Origin: Candidatus Hydrogenedentota bacterium
GTDB lineage: Bacteria; Hydrogenedentota; Hydrogenedentia; Hydrogenedentales; CAITNO01
Direction of reading: 5' to 3'
Assembly (NCBI GenBank): GCA_903893795.1
Contig: CAITNO010000081.1
Coordinates: forward strand, 1 to 64,000
Length of the DNA stretch: 64,000 nucleotides
The position numbers and the translations under genes were made by a program. This document shows positions 1 to 8,218 of the stretch, in pieces. Below the pieces are notes generated by a model, which saw only the letters and a list, made by a program, of their open reading frames with translations, was not told the origin of the DNA and made no database searches. Position 1 is the first letter of the stretch. Every line of letters begins with the position of its first letter.

Positions 1-16
1 CCCCCCTCCAGGGGGG
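1..16. repeat. Palindrome at window edge (CCCCCC-TCCA-GGGGGG)
   Basis: Six C and six G residues pair around a TCCA loop. It resembles in style the C/G-run palindromes at 63821-63838 and 63895-63910, so it may be part of a similar intergenic repeat cut by the window edge. The bases to its left are not visible. Confidence 0.5.
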
Positions 17-65
17 ACCAAGAACGTCCGGGTGCCCTTGGCATGTCGAGTGCGAAAGCTAGAAA

Positions 66-90
66 GGCAGACAGGAATGTCTGCCCCACA
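66..90 (+). repeat. Dispersed palindrome family A, copy 1
   Basis: Perfect 8-bp arms GGCAGACA (66-73) and TGTCTGCC (78-85) enclose a GGAA loop and are followed by CCACA. The 25-bp unit recurs as an exact reverse complement at 37277-37301, with one arm mismatch at 25727-25750 and 55684-55708, and in a degenerate form near 40552. All copies are intergenic. The rest of 1-173 shows nothing else recognisable apart from the ribosome binding site GGAGAGG just before the GH32 gene. Confidence 0.85.
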
Positions 91-173
91 TGGAGTAGAA
101 TCTTCGCGTCTTGCGGTGATTTTGAGACATAGTAGTACGGATGCACAGCGCATCAACGCCGGAGAGGAATATC

Positions 174-2252
174 ATGAAGAAACTATGGGTGCTTGGTCTG
201 ATGCTGGCTGCCGCTCTTGCCGGGGCCGAAGGTCGGGACGATGTGCTGGGCGGCGCCGCCGCCTATTGGAAACTGGGTGACGGTGGCAAGGGGGCTCTTC
301 CCGTACTCAAGACCGTGGGCGCCATTGAAACGGGGTTGGCCGCCGAAGGCACCGGGGCAACAGCAGGCGCAAAAGTTGCGCGGCTCAAAGAGGCCTATTT
401 CGACGCCGGCACCGGGCTCTCGGCGAAGGGGAGCGCGATTATGGTCTACCTGCGCGTGCGCGACCCGAAGGGCGTCTGGGGCAACGCCCTCTTCACCAAG
501 CGCGGCAGCCACGAGATGGTGCATTTCAACCTCTTCAGTGTGGACCTGCCAAATACGCCGGGACAGGACATCGGCTTTGAACTGCACACGGAGACGGGCT
601 TTGTCATGACCAGTTTCCCCGTGTCGGCCATTGACCCGACGGCCTGGCATGACCTCGTCGGTCTGTACGATGGCAAACGGGTGCAGCTTCTGTGCGACGG
701 CAAGGTGATGGCGCAGCAACCCTGGCGCGGCGGGAACATCACGCAGAATGAGGAGCCGGTGCTCCTCGGCGCCGAGACGGACCACGGCAAGACGGTGCGG
801 CTCTTCACGGGCGAAATGGAAGAGGCCGCGCTGTGGCCGCGGGCGCTGTCCGACGCCGAACTTGCGCAGGTGATGCGCAAGGACGCGATTGTGCCAGGTC
901 CGGACATCGTGGAGCGTTACCCCTCCCCCATTCATTACCGCCCGGCGGCGGGCCGGCTCGCGGACACCATCCCCTTCTTCTGGTGGGGCGATTATCACAT
1001 CTTCTACCTGCGCGCGCTGGACAAGGTGCCCTGGGAGCACATCAAGTCACAGGACCTGGTGCATTGGCAGGAACTGCCCACGGCGCTCTTGTCCGACGGC
1101 GCAAAGGACGGCCCCGACGGCCTGCACATGTTCACCGGCTCCGTGTCGGAGCATGACGGCACCTTCCATATCTGGTACACGGGCTGGAATCCGGAGAACA
1201 AGGAGGGCCGCGAGAAGATAAGCCACGCCACCAGCCTGGACCTGATCACCTGGACCAAGCACCCGGAAGACGGGTTCTTTGGCGATGGCGTGCATTATGA
1301 CAACAGCGATTTCCGCGACCCCTACGTGTTTTGGAATGAGGCGGAGAAGAAGTTCTGGATGGTCTGCTGCGCCCGCGACGCCAAGACCAAGCACCCCGTG
1401 CAGGCCGTGCTGAAGTCGGACGATGATGTCCACTGGACCCAGTCGGAACCGTTGAAGCTCGACCCGCCGCTGGGCGAGGGCACCCCGGAATGTCCCGATG
1501 TGTTCAAGATTAACAACACGTGGCATCTCATCCACTCCCCCAGCGCGGGCACCACCGACATGCGCTATGCGCTCGAGGTGGGCGGACCCTATCGCGTGGC
1601 CGAGACCGCCAGCATCGACACGCCCATCCTCTACGCGGCCAAGCGGATGTTTGACGGAAAACGGCACATCATCACCGGCTGGCTTCGCGATCTGGGCGGT
1701 GAACGGGACGGCGGTGACATGCAGTGGGGCGGCGACCAGAGCGTGCCGCGCGAGGTCTATGCGGGGCCGAACGGGATGCTCTATTTCAAGCCCGTCCCCG
1801 AGGCGGTGGCGGTTTTCGACAAGACCGTGGCGACGATGTCCAGTGCCGCTTCCAACGGCAAGAGCCTGCTGCAATCGGCCACCCCGGACAATTACCTGCT
1901 GGATTGCAGTGTGAAGATGGACGCCACATCCGTCCTGGACCTGCATCTGCGGAAGGGAGAAGGCGAAAAGACGGGCTATCACCTTATCCTGCGCCCCGGC
2001 AAGCGCGAGGCGGAAATCAGCGGCGCCACGTTCACGTACGCGCGCACGGCGGCATTCGACAGCGCCCAGCCCGTCAAGATTCAGGCCTTTGTGCTGGGCT
2101 CGATCATCGAGTGTTTTATCAACGACGCCTACGCGTTCAGTTGCCGCGCCTATGATTTCCGCAAGGGGACGATGACTCTGTCGCTGTCCGGCGGGAACGT
2201 CGCGGTGGAACAGTGTGAAATCAGGGTGCCGTCCAAAGACGGCACCCTGTGA
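174..2252 (+). CDS. Secreted GH32 family glycoside hydrolase with N-terminal LamG-like domain
   Basis: Predicted exported beta-fructosidase-family enzyme. The ATG at 174 is chosen because GGAGAGG lies just upstream and it opens a signal peptide (MKKLWVLGLMLAAALAGAEG). Residues about 30-235 look like a concanavalin/LamG sandwich. From about 250 the GH32 five-blade propeller blocks appear: WEHIKSQDLVHWQELP, FTGSV, FRDPYVFW, ECPDVF and SVPREVY. Catalytic candidates are Asp264 (in GRLAD), Asp382 (RDP) and Glu439 (EC), so the triad is kept. The usual WMNDPNG nucleophile block is strongly altered: only its Asp and a Gly four residues before it remain. The substrate may therefore not be a simple fructan. 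A C-terminal beta-sandwich follows. The family call is firm; the substrate is unknown. It converges with the acyl-CoA ligase gene on the other strand. Confidence 0.88.
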   Translation: MKKLWVLGLMLAAALAGAEGRDDVLGGAAAYWKLGDGGKGALPVLKTVGAIETGLAAEGTGATAGAKVARLKEAYFDAGTGLSAKGSAIMVYLRVRDPKGVWGNALFTKRGSHEMVHFNLFSVDLPNTPGQDIGFELHTETGFVMTSFPVSAIDPTAWHDLVGLYDGKRVQLLCDGKVMAQQPWRGGNITQNEEPVLLGAETDHGKTVRLFTGEMEEAALWPRALSDAELAQVMRKDAIVPGPDIVERYPSPIHYRPAAGRLADTIPFFWWGDYHIFYLRALDKVPWEHIKSQDLVHWQELPTALLSDGAKDGPDGLHMFTGSVSEHDGTFHIWYTGWNPENKEGREKISHATSLDLITWTKHPEDGFFGDGVHYDNSDFRDPYVFWNEAEKKFWMVCCARDAKTKHPVQAVLKSDDDVHWTQSEPLKLDPPLGEGTPECPDVFKINNTWHLIHSPSAGTTDMRYALEVGGPYRVAETASIDTPILYAAKRMFDGKRHIITGWLRDLGGERDGGDMQWGGDQSVPREVYAGPNGMLYFKPVPEAVAVFDKTVATMSSAASNGKSLLQSATPDNYLLDCSVKMDATSVLDLHLRKGEGEKTGYHLILRPGKREAEISGATFTYARTAAFDSAQPVKIQAFVLGSIIECFINDAYAFSCRAYDFRKGTMTLSLSGGNVAVEQCEIRVPSKDGTL
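2222..2249. terminator. Perfect 12-bp hairpin at the 3' end of the GH32 gene
   Basis: CAGGGTGCCGTC and GACGGCACCCTG pair perfectly around a CAAA loop. The stem lies inside the last codons and abuts the TGA stop at 2250. Neither side has a T-run, so it is not a canonical intrinsic terminator, but its place between two convergent genes suggests a bidirectional 3'-end structure. Confidence 0.5.
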
Positions 2253-2288
2253 GTGAAGTCGCGATTCGTTGCTGACCTGTAACCGGGC

Positions 2289-3830
2289 TCAGTCCTTGTC
2301 GGCCTGATTGCGGCCGGCCACATTTTTGAACTGCTTGGACAGTTCGTTCTTGCGAACCTTGCCAATGGCGGTCTTGGGCAGTTCGTCCACGAAACGGACG
2401 AAGCGGGGCCGTTTGTACTGGGCCAGGTGTTCTCCGCAGAAGGCGATGACCTGCTTTTCGGTCAGGGTGCATTCGGCGGCGAGCTTGACCACGGCCAGCA
2501 CTTCCTGGCCCCAGGTGGGTTCGTCCACGCCGACCACGCTCACCTCCTCCACCTCGGGCATGCGCGAAATGACCTGCTCAATCTGGACGGGATAGATGTT
2601 GAGTCCGCCCCGGATAATCATGTCCTTGACGCGGTCCACGATGTGGAGGCGGGCCTTGTCGTCAAAACGACCCAGATCGCCGGTCCTGAGCCATCCATCC
2701 TTGAGCACTTCCTCCGTGGCTGCGGGATTCTTGTAATAGCCCTTCATGACCGTGGGGCCGGAGACGAGAATTTCACCGACCTCCCCCACGGGCACGTCCT
2801 GGCCTTCGGGGCCGACAATGCGGATGTTCACATAGCGCAGGGGCGGGCCGACCGAATCCCACTGAATGGGGTCGGCATGGTCGGCCACCGCGCTGGCGCA
2901 GGTGGCTTCGCTGAGGCCGTAGCCCATGATGAGCGGTTTGCGCAGCACTTTCTGCGTGGCGAGGTAGATTTCCTCAGGCATGGGCGCGGCACCGGAGACG
3001 AAGAAGCGCATGGAGCTGATGTCATGCCCCTCGGCGTTGTGCATGCGGCAGAGCAGCCCGTAGACCGTGGGCACGGCGCTCATTATGGTGATGCGGTACT
3101 TCTCGATGGCGGGCAGTATGCCGAAGGGGTTGAAGCGTCCGCCGACCAGCACAATGCTGCAGCCGACCATCATCGGGTTCAAGACCGACACCACCTGGGC
3201 GTTGACGTGAAACAGGGGCAGCACGCACAGGAAACGGTCCTCCGGGGTCAGCGTGTTTGAATGGCCGACGGCGCGGGCGTTCCAGATGTAGTTGCCCTGG
3301 GTCAGAATGACACCCTTCGGGGTGCCCGTGGTGCCCGAGGTGTAAATGAGGGCCGCCTCATGCTCCTCCGAGCCGCTGAGTTCGGGAACTTCCACCGGTT
3401 CCAGCAGGGCACCAAAGGATTCGGCACCGCTGTCCCCGGGGTTGCCGATGACGAAGTACTGCCGCACCCGGGGGAGCAGTTCGCGGAGTTTGGGTATATA
3501 GGGAACGAGGTCCGCCGCCAGAATGAGGGTCCCCGCGTCGGAATCGTTGATGATGTAGAGCAGTTCTTCCAGGGCAAGCAACGGATTCACCGGCACAATG
3601 ACGGCGCCAATCCGGCCGAGACCGAGGAAACAATAGAGAAATTCGGGACAGTTTCCCGAAAGCACCACGACTTTATGGCCGTCGCCGACCCTGCGGGCCT
3701 TGAGGTTGCCGGCCACCCTGCCGGCATGGTCGTTGGTTTGTTGGTAGCTGAATTCCTGGTCGTTGAAGATGAACATGGTGCGCCCACCCAGACGGTGGGC
3801 CTGTGATTCCAACAGTTCTGATATTGTCAT
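2289..3830 (-). CDS. Acyl-CoA synthetase (AMP-dependent ligase, FadD-like)
   Basis: A 513-residue member of the ANL superfamily that would activate a carboxylic acid to its CoA thioester through an acyl-adenylate. The ATG at 3830 is preferred over an upstream in-frame start because GGGAGATCAA precedes it. Visible motifs are the P-loop-like LIYTSGTTGTPKGV (about 161-174), the GYGLSEA core, the hinge region GWLRTGDLG...DRVKDMIIRGG (about 380-405) and the C-terminal catalytic lysine in PKTAIGKVRKNEL (about 488). The length is typical of medium/long-chain or aryl acyl-CoA ligases. It heads a set of acyl-CoA catabolism genes (thiolase, dehydrogenase, racemase-type, SDR) and plausibly supplies their substrate. 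Chain length and substrate class cannot be read from the sequence. Confidence 0.9.
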   Translation of the reverse strand: MTISELLESQAHRLGGRTMFIFNDQEFSYQQTNDHAGRVAGNLKARRVGDGHKVVVLSGNCPEFLYCFLGLGRIGAVIVPVNPLLALEELLYIINDSDAGTLILAADLVPYIPKLRELLPRVRQYFVIGNPGDSGAESFGALLEPVEVPELSGSEEHEAALIYTSGTTGTPKGVILTQGNYIWNARAVGHSNTLTPEDRFLCVLPLFHVNAQVVSVLNPMMVGCSIVLVGGRFNPFGILPAIEKYRITIMSAVPTVYGLLCRMHNAEGHDISSMRFFVSGAAPMPEEIYLATQKVLRKPLIMGYGLSEATCASAVADHADPIQWDSVGPPLRYVNIRIVGPEGQDVPVGEVGEILVSGPTVMKGYYKNPAATEEVLKDGWLRTGDLGRFDDKARLHIVDRVKDMIIRGGLNIYPVQIEQVISRMPEVEEVSVVGVDEPTWGQEVLAVVKLAAECTLTEKQVIAFCGEHLAQYKRPRFVRFVDELPKTAIGKVRKNELSKQFKNVAGRNQADKD

Positions 3831-4152
3831 TTGATCTCCCGTGTTTTGGGCGCCTGCAGTGTCACGGTGACAATACATCCTTCCCGAGAAGGTATGCCAC
3901 AGTCGGCCCAAATCCATGCACCCGCCAAGATAAACCCATAAACATCTCGAGCAGGCAACGTCTGAATCGTCTTAGAGGTGACGATTATCAAAAAACAACG
4001 TGCGTAGGATACCTGAAAACCCCGTCGATAATCGAATAACTGCCTCCGTTCAGGCGGCAAGGAACGGGATTATCGCTGTTTTCTCGGATAGAACGGCACA
4101 TTCGGCGAGAAAAAGAGACAGCGAAGGCCCAATAAGCTGCGAAAAATGAGAT
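3831..4152. other. Intergenic region with nested hairpin
   Basis: It holds the upstream region of the acyl-CoA ligase and the downstream region of the 4153 gene. CGATAATC (4026-4033) and GATTATCG (4068-4075) form an outer 8-bp arm around an inner imperfect stem (TGCCTCC/GGCGGCA). On the minus strand GGGGTTTTC follows shortly after, so it may be the terminator of the 4153-6591 gene. No coding sequence was recognised. Confidence 0.4.
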
Positions 4153-6591
4153 CTATTTGCGGAAGAGGTAGAAACAGTCGCGGGTGTCGTTCGTCTGGAG
4201 GAAGCGCAGATGGTCGCCCCCGTTGGCGGCGCTCATTTCCTTGATGAGATACTCGGCCCCGTTAATCTTGCCGTCTTTTCCCCGGCAGTAGAGTGCGGAG
4301 TAGCACAGCTCGGGGGCGTTCATGTCGAGGATCATGGCGTAGCGGCAATGATAGGCCTGGAAGGCGCGGGCCATGGCGTTGGGTGTGGCGCCGGTGAAAT
4401 AGGCCAGGAGCAGGAAACGGTGGCCGTCGTGCTCCTGCATGCCCATTCCGCCGCGTATGGTGAGCGGCCGGCCGCTGGCGCTGCCGGACCAGGCGCCGTC
4501 GCCGGACTTGTTTACCAGGGCACCGGGAATGCTGACGCCGTTGGCGTCGATGCCGTCAACGACGGGAACGCCGTTCTGCCGGGCATGCACGAGGTAGCGC
4601 AGGTCCTTGTCGCCGTCTTCCGGCCAGGTCTTCATGTCCATCGAGCCGTCGGGTGTGATGATTGCCGTCGCCAGGCCCGGATTGAGTCGGCTCAACACCA
4701 CGCCGTTTTCCATGAACCCAAAATGGCTGTTGTTGTTGAGCTTGGAGAAGGGGCCAAAGGCGAAAGCGCCATGCTCACGCTTGAATCCCCCGGCGAAAAC
4801 ACCCTCGACCGTGTCCACGAGGTAGGGCGGCAATGCGCCGATCGTGGCGAGCGGCGCACGGGCGCCAAATCCGTCAGGACCGTCTGAACCGGACTCCTTC
4901 TTGATTCTGGATGACCATTGCAGATTGGGATGGTCGGCACCAACGGCATAGCCGAATCCGTAACGGCCCATGTCGATGGCGAGCATGTAGACCACGCTGC
5001 CGCCTTCCTGTGTGCCCGTGCCGTTTCCGCCCAGCGGGGCGACGCGGTCGGGATAGCTGGACAGAATGGCCGGGTCGATGATGTAGGGGGCCAGCACACT
5101 GAAGTAGATGCCCGGGTGCTGCAGCGTCTTGTACCAGTGCCCGTACTGCATGTTTCCGTCACCGGCCTCGGTGGTCATGCTGAGCAGCTTGGGTTTGTGG
5201 GAAAGCTTGGCATAAGACGGGGCCACCAGCGCATCGACCGGACTTTCGGGAGCGCTCTGCGCGGATGCGGCACCGGAGTTGGTCTGGCTGTCGGCCACCT
5301 CGGGCGGCCGAATGAGCATGGGCTTTAGTTTTTCCACCAGCCAGTCGCCCACGCGTGTCTCGCGCAGGATATCGGTGGCCAGTTCCAGCCGCGAGGTGGA
5401 ACCTGGACGCTGCTGGCGGACCAGCACCATGTTGTTGCAGAGGAGTCCGACGGGGGTTCGGGCCGCCGCCATGGTCTTGAAAACTTCCGAGAGCACCGGG
5501 GCGGGGTTGAGCTGTTTGGAGGCATAGTCTGCGGCAGTCTTGCCAGCCTCTTTGCCCGGCTCGGCCCAGAGCGGGAAATACTGCGTTTCTGACTTGAGCA
5601 CCACGGCCAGACCGTCGGCGTAGAGCGAAAGTTGCGGCTTTTGGTGCTGATTGGCCGGCAGCGGGAACACTTCCAAATGATAGGCCTGCTTCTTGCCGCC
5701 AACGGCGTATTCCAACACGTACCAGGAACCGACCAGCGGGTTGAGGTTGGTCAGTGTGACCGAATCCCCTTTGTCGTTGGCCAGCGATTGCGCGCTGCGG
5801 TAGGGTTGGAGTTCCACCACCGAAGACACGGGACCCTTGGGGGGATCGGGCAGGTTCAAGCCTTGCAGCCGGACTTTCCATGCCGGCTCGCCAGGGGGTT
5901 GCGTGGGGGTGATGGGAGGCGTTTCCGGGCTGCCCTTGGCGGGTTCCTGCACGACATTCTCAGAACTTGGGGCAGGGGCGGCCGCGTCTGCCTTGGAGGA
6001 GTCCGGGGGGGCGGTCGGATCTGCGGGAGTGGCCGAAGCATCGGTCTGGAACTTGTCTTCCGCCGGTGGAGGCGGCAGCGCCGTTTCCTCGTGCGAAGGC
6101 GACTCGGGGCTGTTCTTGGCCACGAAGGCGGCCTCCGACTGCCCGGCATTCAGACTGGGCAACTGGCCGCCCTGGGTCTGCAACCGCACGAGCACGGGGT
6201 AGGCCAGCCATGCGCCGATATTGATAAGAACGATGACTGCAACCGCCAGAAGCCAGGGCCACCGGCGGCGGTGATGCACCGGTTGAAAGCCCGCATCGAG
6301 ACCCGCCGCAGAAAGGGGCACCGCACCGGACCTGCCCGCCGCATCCAGGAATGCCGCGCGCAAGCGCTGTCCCCGGGGATCCTTTGCCCGGCTCAACTGC
6401 CCGCAAAGCTCCTCGGCCTCGCCCGCGCGGCCCAGCATGAAAAGGCACATCGCCCGGCCGTACAGGAGACGGTGGTCGTCGGGCACGGCGGCGTTCAGTT
6501 CTTCCAGCGACTCAAGCGCTTTGGCAAAATCCGCTTTCAAAACAAGATTAAGCGCGTGTCGGTACAGTTTTTCAATGTTGGGCTGCTTCAT
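4153..6591 (-). CDS. Membrane-anchored protein with TPR-like N-terminus, function unknown
   Basis: An 812-residue protein not assigned to a family. Residues 1-95 are helical and TPR-like (LYRHALNLVLKADFAKALESL). A single membrane span lies at about 110-132 (PWLLAVAVIVLINIGAWLAY), then a Pro/Ala/Ser-rich linker to about 240, then a large region that should lie outside the inner membrane. The C-terminal part (about 480-812) has many Gly-rich turns and ends in a segment (RYAMILDMN) faintly like phosphodiester-glycosidase/NAGPA-type proteins; this resemblance is weak and not a call. The start is the only plausible one, but its ribosome binding site is poor. It interrupts an otherwise coherent acyl-CoA gene set and is divergent from the thiolase gene. 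Base composition is like its neighbours. Confidence 0.75.
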   Translation of the reverse strand: MKQPNIEKLYRHALNLVLKADFAKALESLEELNAAVPDDHRLLYGRAMCLFMLGRAGEAEELCGQLSRAKDPRGQRLRAAFLDAAGRSGAVPLSAAGLDAGFQPVHHRRRWPWLLAVAVIVLINIGAWLAYPVLVRLQTQGGQLPSLNAGQSEAAFVAKNSPESPSHEETALPPPPAEDKFQTDASATPADPTAPPDSSKADAAAPAPSSENVVQEPAKGSPETPPITPTQPPGEPAWKVRLQGLNLPDPPKGPVSSVVELQPYRSAQSLANDKGDSVTLTNLNPLVGSWYVLEYAVGGKKQAYHLEVFPLPANQHQKPQLSLYADGLAVVLKSETQYFPLWAEPGKEAGKTAADYASKQLNPAPVLSEVFKTMAAARTPVGLLCNNMVLVRQQRPGSTSRLELATDILRETRVGDWLVEKLKPMLIRPPEVADSQTNSGAASAQSAPESPVDALVAPSYAKLSHKPKLLSMTTEAGDGNMQYGHWYKTLQHPGIYFSVLAPYIIDPAILSSYPDRVAPLGGNGTGTQEGGSVVYMLAIDMGRYGFGYAVGADHPNLQWSSRIKKESGSDGPDGFGARAPLATIGALPPYLVDTVEGVFAGGFKREHGAFAFGPFSKLNNNSHFGFMENGVVLSRLNPGLATAIITPDGSMDMKTWPEDGDKDLRYLVHARQNGVPVVDGIDANGVSIPGALVNKSGDGAWSGSASGRPLTIRGGMGMQEHDGHRFLLLAYFTGATPNAMARAFQAYHCRYAMILDMNAPELCYSALYCRGKDGKINGAEYLIKEMSAANGGDHLRFLQTNDTRDCFYLFRK

Positions 6592-6922
6592 TTCGCCTGG
6601 GCCACAATTGCGGCAACTGTGGGAAAGTTAAGGATTTGCGGGAGACGCCCCCTCCTGTCGGACAACGGGAGACGGCTGTGCATTTTGGACCGCCACACAG
6701 CAACGTCGCCGTTTAGAGTGGGATCAGGGCGTAATAGTACAGCTTGGAGCCCCGTTTTTTCAACGTTTTTTCCTGCTTTGCGGCAGTTTAGGGAGACACC
6801 ATGCCCTTCAGAAACTTTCTATATTCCGATTAAAGTGCTAATATCTCGAAGCGGCAACGAAGCCGTGTTACAGAATTATGGTCACGCCCGGACGGGCGGC
6901 AATCATCGGGAAAGGACCTGTC
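6592..6922. other. Divergent intergenic region
   Basis: It separates the 4153-6591 gene from the thiolase gene and should hold both promoters. A direct repeat GTTTTTTC occurs at 6754-6761 and 6765-6772. AAAGGA just before 6923 is the thiolase ribosome binding site. No operator or RNA element was recognised with confidence. Confidence 0.4.
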
Positions 6923-8155
6923 ATGGCATTGCTGCGGGAAGTCGTTGTTGTGGATGCGGTGCGAAGCCCCATTGGAAAGTCCGGCGTTTCCGGCATGGAG
7001 AAGGGCGGCCAGTTGTGCCAGGCCTCGGCGCAGGATTTGCTGGCCAACACGATGCGCGGCCTGCTGGACCGGGTCAGGGCGAAAAGTCCGAAGTTTGACG
7101 AGCATGACATTGAGGAGGTCATTGTCGGCTGTCTCAGCCAGTTTGGCGAACAGGGCGCCAACATTGCGCGCTTTGCCTCGCTGCTCGCGGGCATCCCCAA
7201 GGAGGCGTGCGCGTGCACCGTCACCCAGTACTGCAATGCGGGACTGAAAGCAATCAACATGGGCGCCCAAACCATCCAGGTGGGCAACGGCGACGTGATC
7301 ATCGCGGCGGGCGTGGAACTGATGTCGCATTACGGCATCTGGTCCGATGTGACGGTTGCCGGCAAGGCCGGCTATCCCGTCCGCTTCTCCCCCCGCATCG
7401 CAGAGATTGGCATGGACCTTTCCCAAGGCCTGTGTGCGGAGATGATTTCGGAGGACGAGGGGCACACGCGGGAACAGCTTGACCAGTTCGGCCTGTGGAG
7501 CATGCAAAAGGCGGCACGGGCGCAGCGCAACGGATGGTTTGACAATATTGTCCCCTTCAACTTCTCCTGGGACGGCAAAGAATATGCCGCAATCACGGAC
7601 GAGGTGATCCGGGATGGCGCGTTGGACAATCCGGAGGGGTACTTCGCGAAACTGAAACAGCTACCGACGCCCTTCAAGCCGGACGGCCGCGTGACGCCGG
7701 GCAATTCCTCCCAGATTGTCGACGGGGCGGCGGCGGTGCTGCTGATGAGCGCCGAGAAGGCCGAGGCGCTCGGCCTCGAACCATTGTGCGTGATACGGGC
7801 CATGGCCGTGGCCGGGGGCGACCCGGTGCCCATGCTGCTGGCCCCCATTCCGGCAGTCAGAAAGGCCCTGGCGCGCTGCGGCAAGACCATGGATGACATG
7901 GACGTGATAGAACCGAACGAGGCCTTCGCGACGCCCTGTCTGGCTTTCGCAAATGCTTTTGGCTATGCCTACGACGACCCGCGCGTCAATCCGACCGGCG
8001 GGGCCATCGCCTTGGGTCACCCCATCGGCGCTTCCGGCTGTCTGTACTTTGGCGAGATGGCGCGCCATCTGAAACGCAGCGGCGGAAAGTGGGGCGTGCA
8101 GATGATCTGCGGGGGCGGCGGCATTGGCATCGCCACCGTGGTGGAGGCCCTGTAG
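6923..8155 (+). CDS. Acetyl-CoA acyltransferase (thiolase)
   Basis: A 410-residue thiolase-superfamily enzyme that would cleave 3-ketoacyl-CoA with CoA, or condense two acyl-CoAs. The ATG at 6923 has AAAGGA upstream and starts the typical beta strand REVVVVDAVRSPIG. The nucleophilic cysteine is Cys104 (TQYCNAG), the NEAFA loop is present, the catalytic His is in GHPIGASG, and the second active-site cysteine is Cys396 (ICGGGGIG). All key residues are intact. The acyl-CoA dehydrogenase follows 63 bp downstream on the same strand, so the two are probably co-transcribed. Placement with a ligase, dehydrogenase and SDR argues for a degradative role rather than polyhydroxyalkanoate or mevalonate synthesis. 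Confidence 0.93.
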   Translation: MALLREVVVVDAVRSPIGKSGVSGMEKGGQLCQASAQDLLANTMRGLLDRVRAKSPKFDEHDIEEVIVGCLSQFGEQGANIARFASLLAGIPKEACACTVTQYCNAGLKAINMGAQTIQVGNGDVIIAAGVELMSHYGIWSDVTVAGKAGYPVRFSPRIAEIGMDLSQGLCAEMISEDEGHTREQLDQFGLWSMQKAARAQRNGWFDNIVPFNFSWDGKEYAAITDEVIRDGALDNPEGYFAKLKQLPTPFKPDGRVTPGNSSQIVDGAAAVLLMSAEKAEALGLEPLCVIRAMAVAGGDPVPMLLAPIPAVRKALARCGKTMDDMDVIEPNEAFATPCLAFANAFGYAYDDPRVNPTGGAIALGHPIGASGCLYFGEMARHLKRSGGKWGVQMICGGGGIGIATVVEAL

Positions 8156-8218
8156 AGTCCATTCTTAACACACAAACGCGCGGGCACCGCAGGGTCCCGC
8201 AACAAGGAGTTGGCAATC

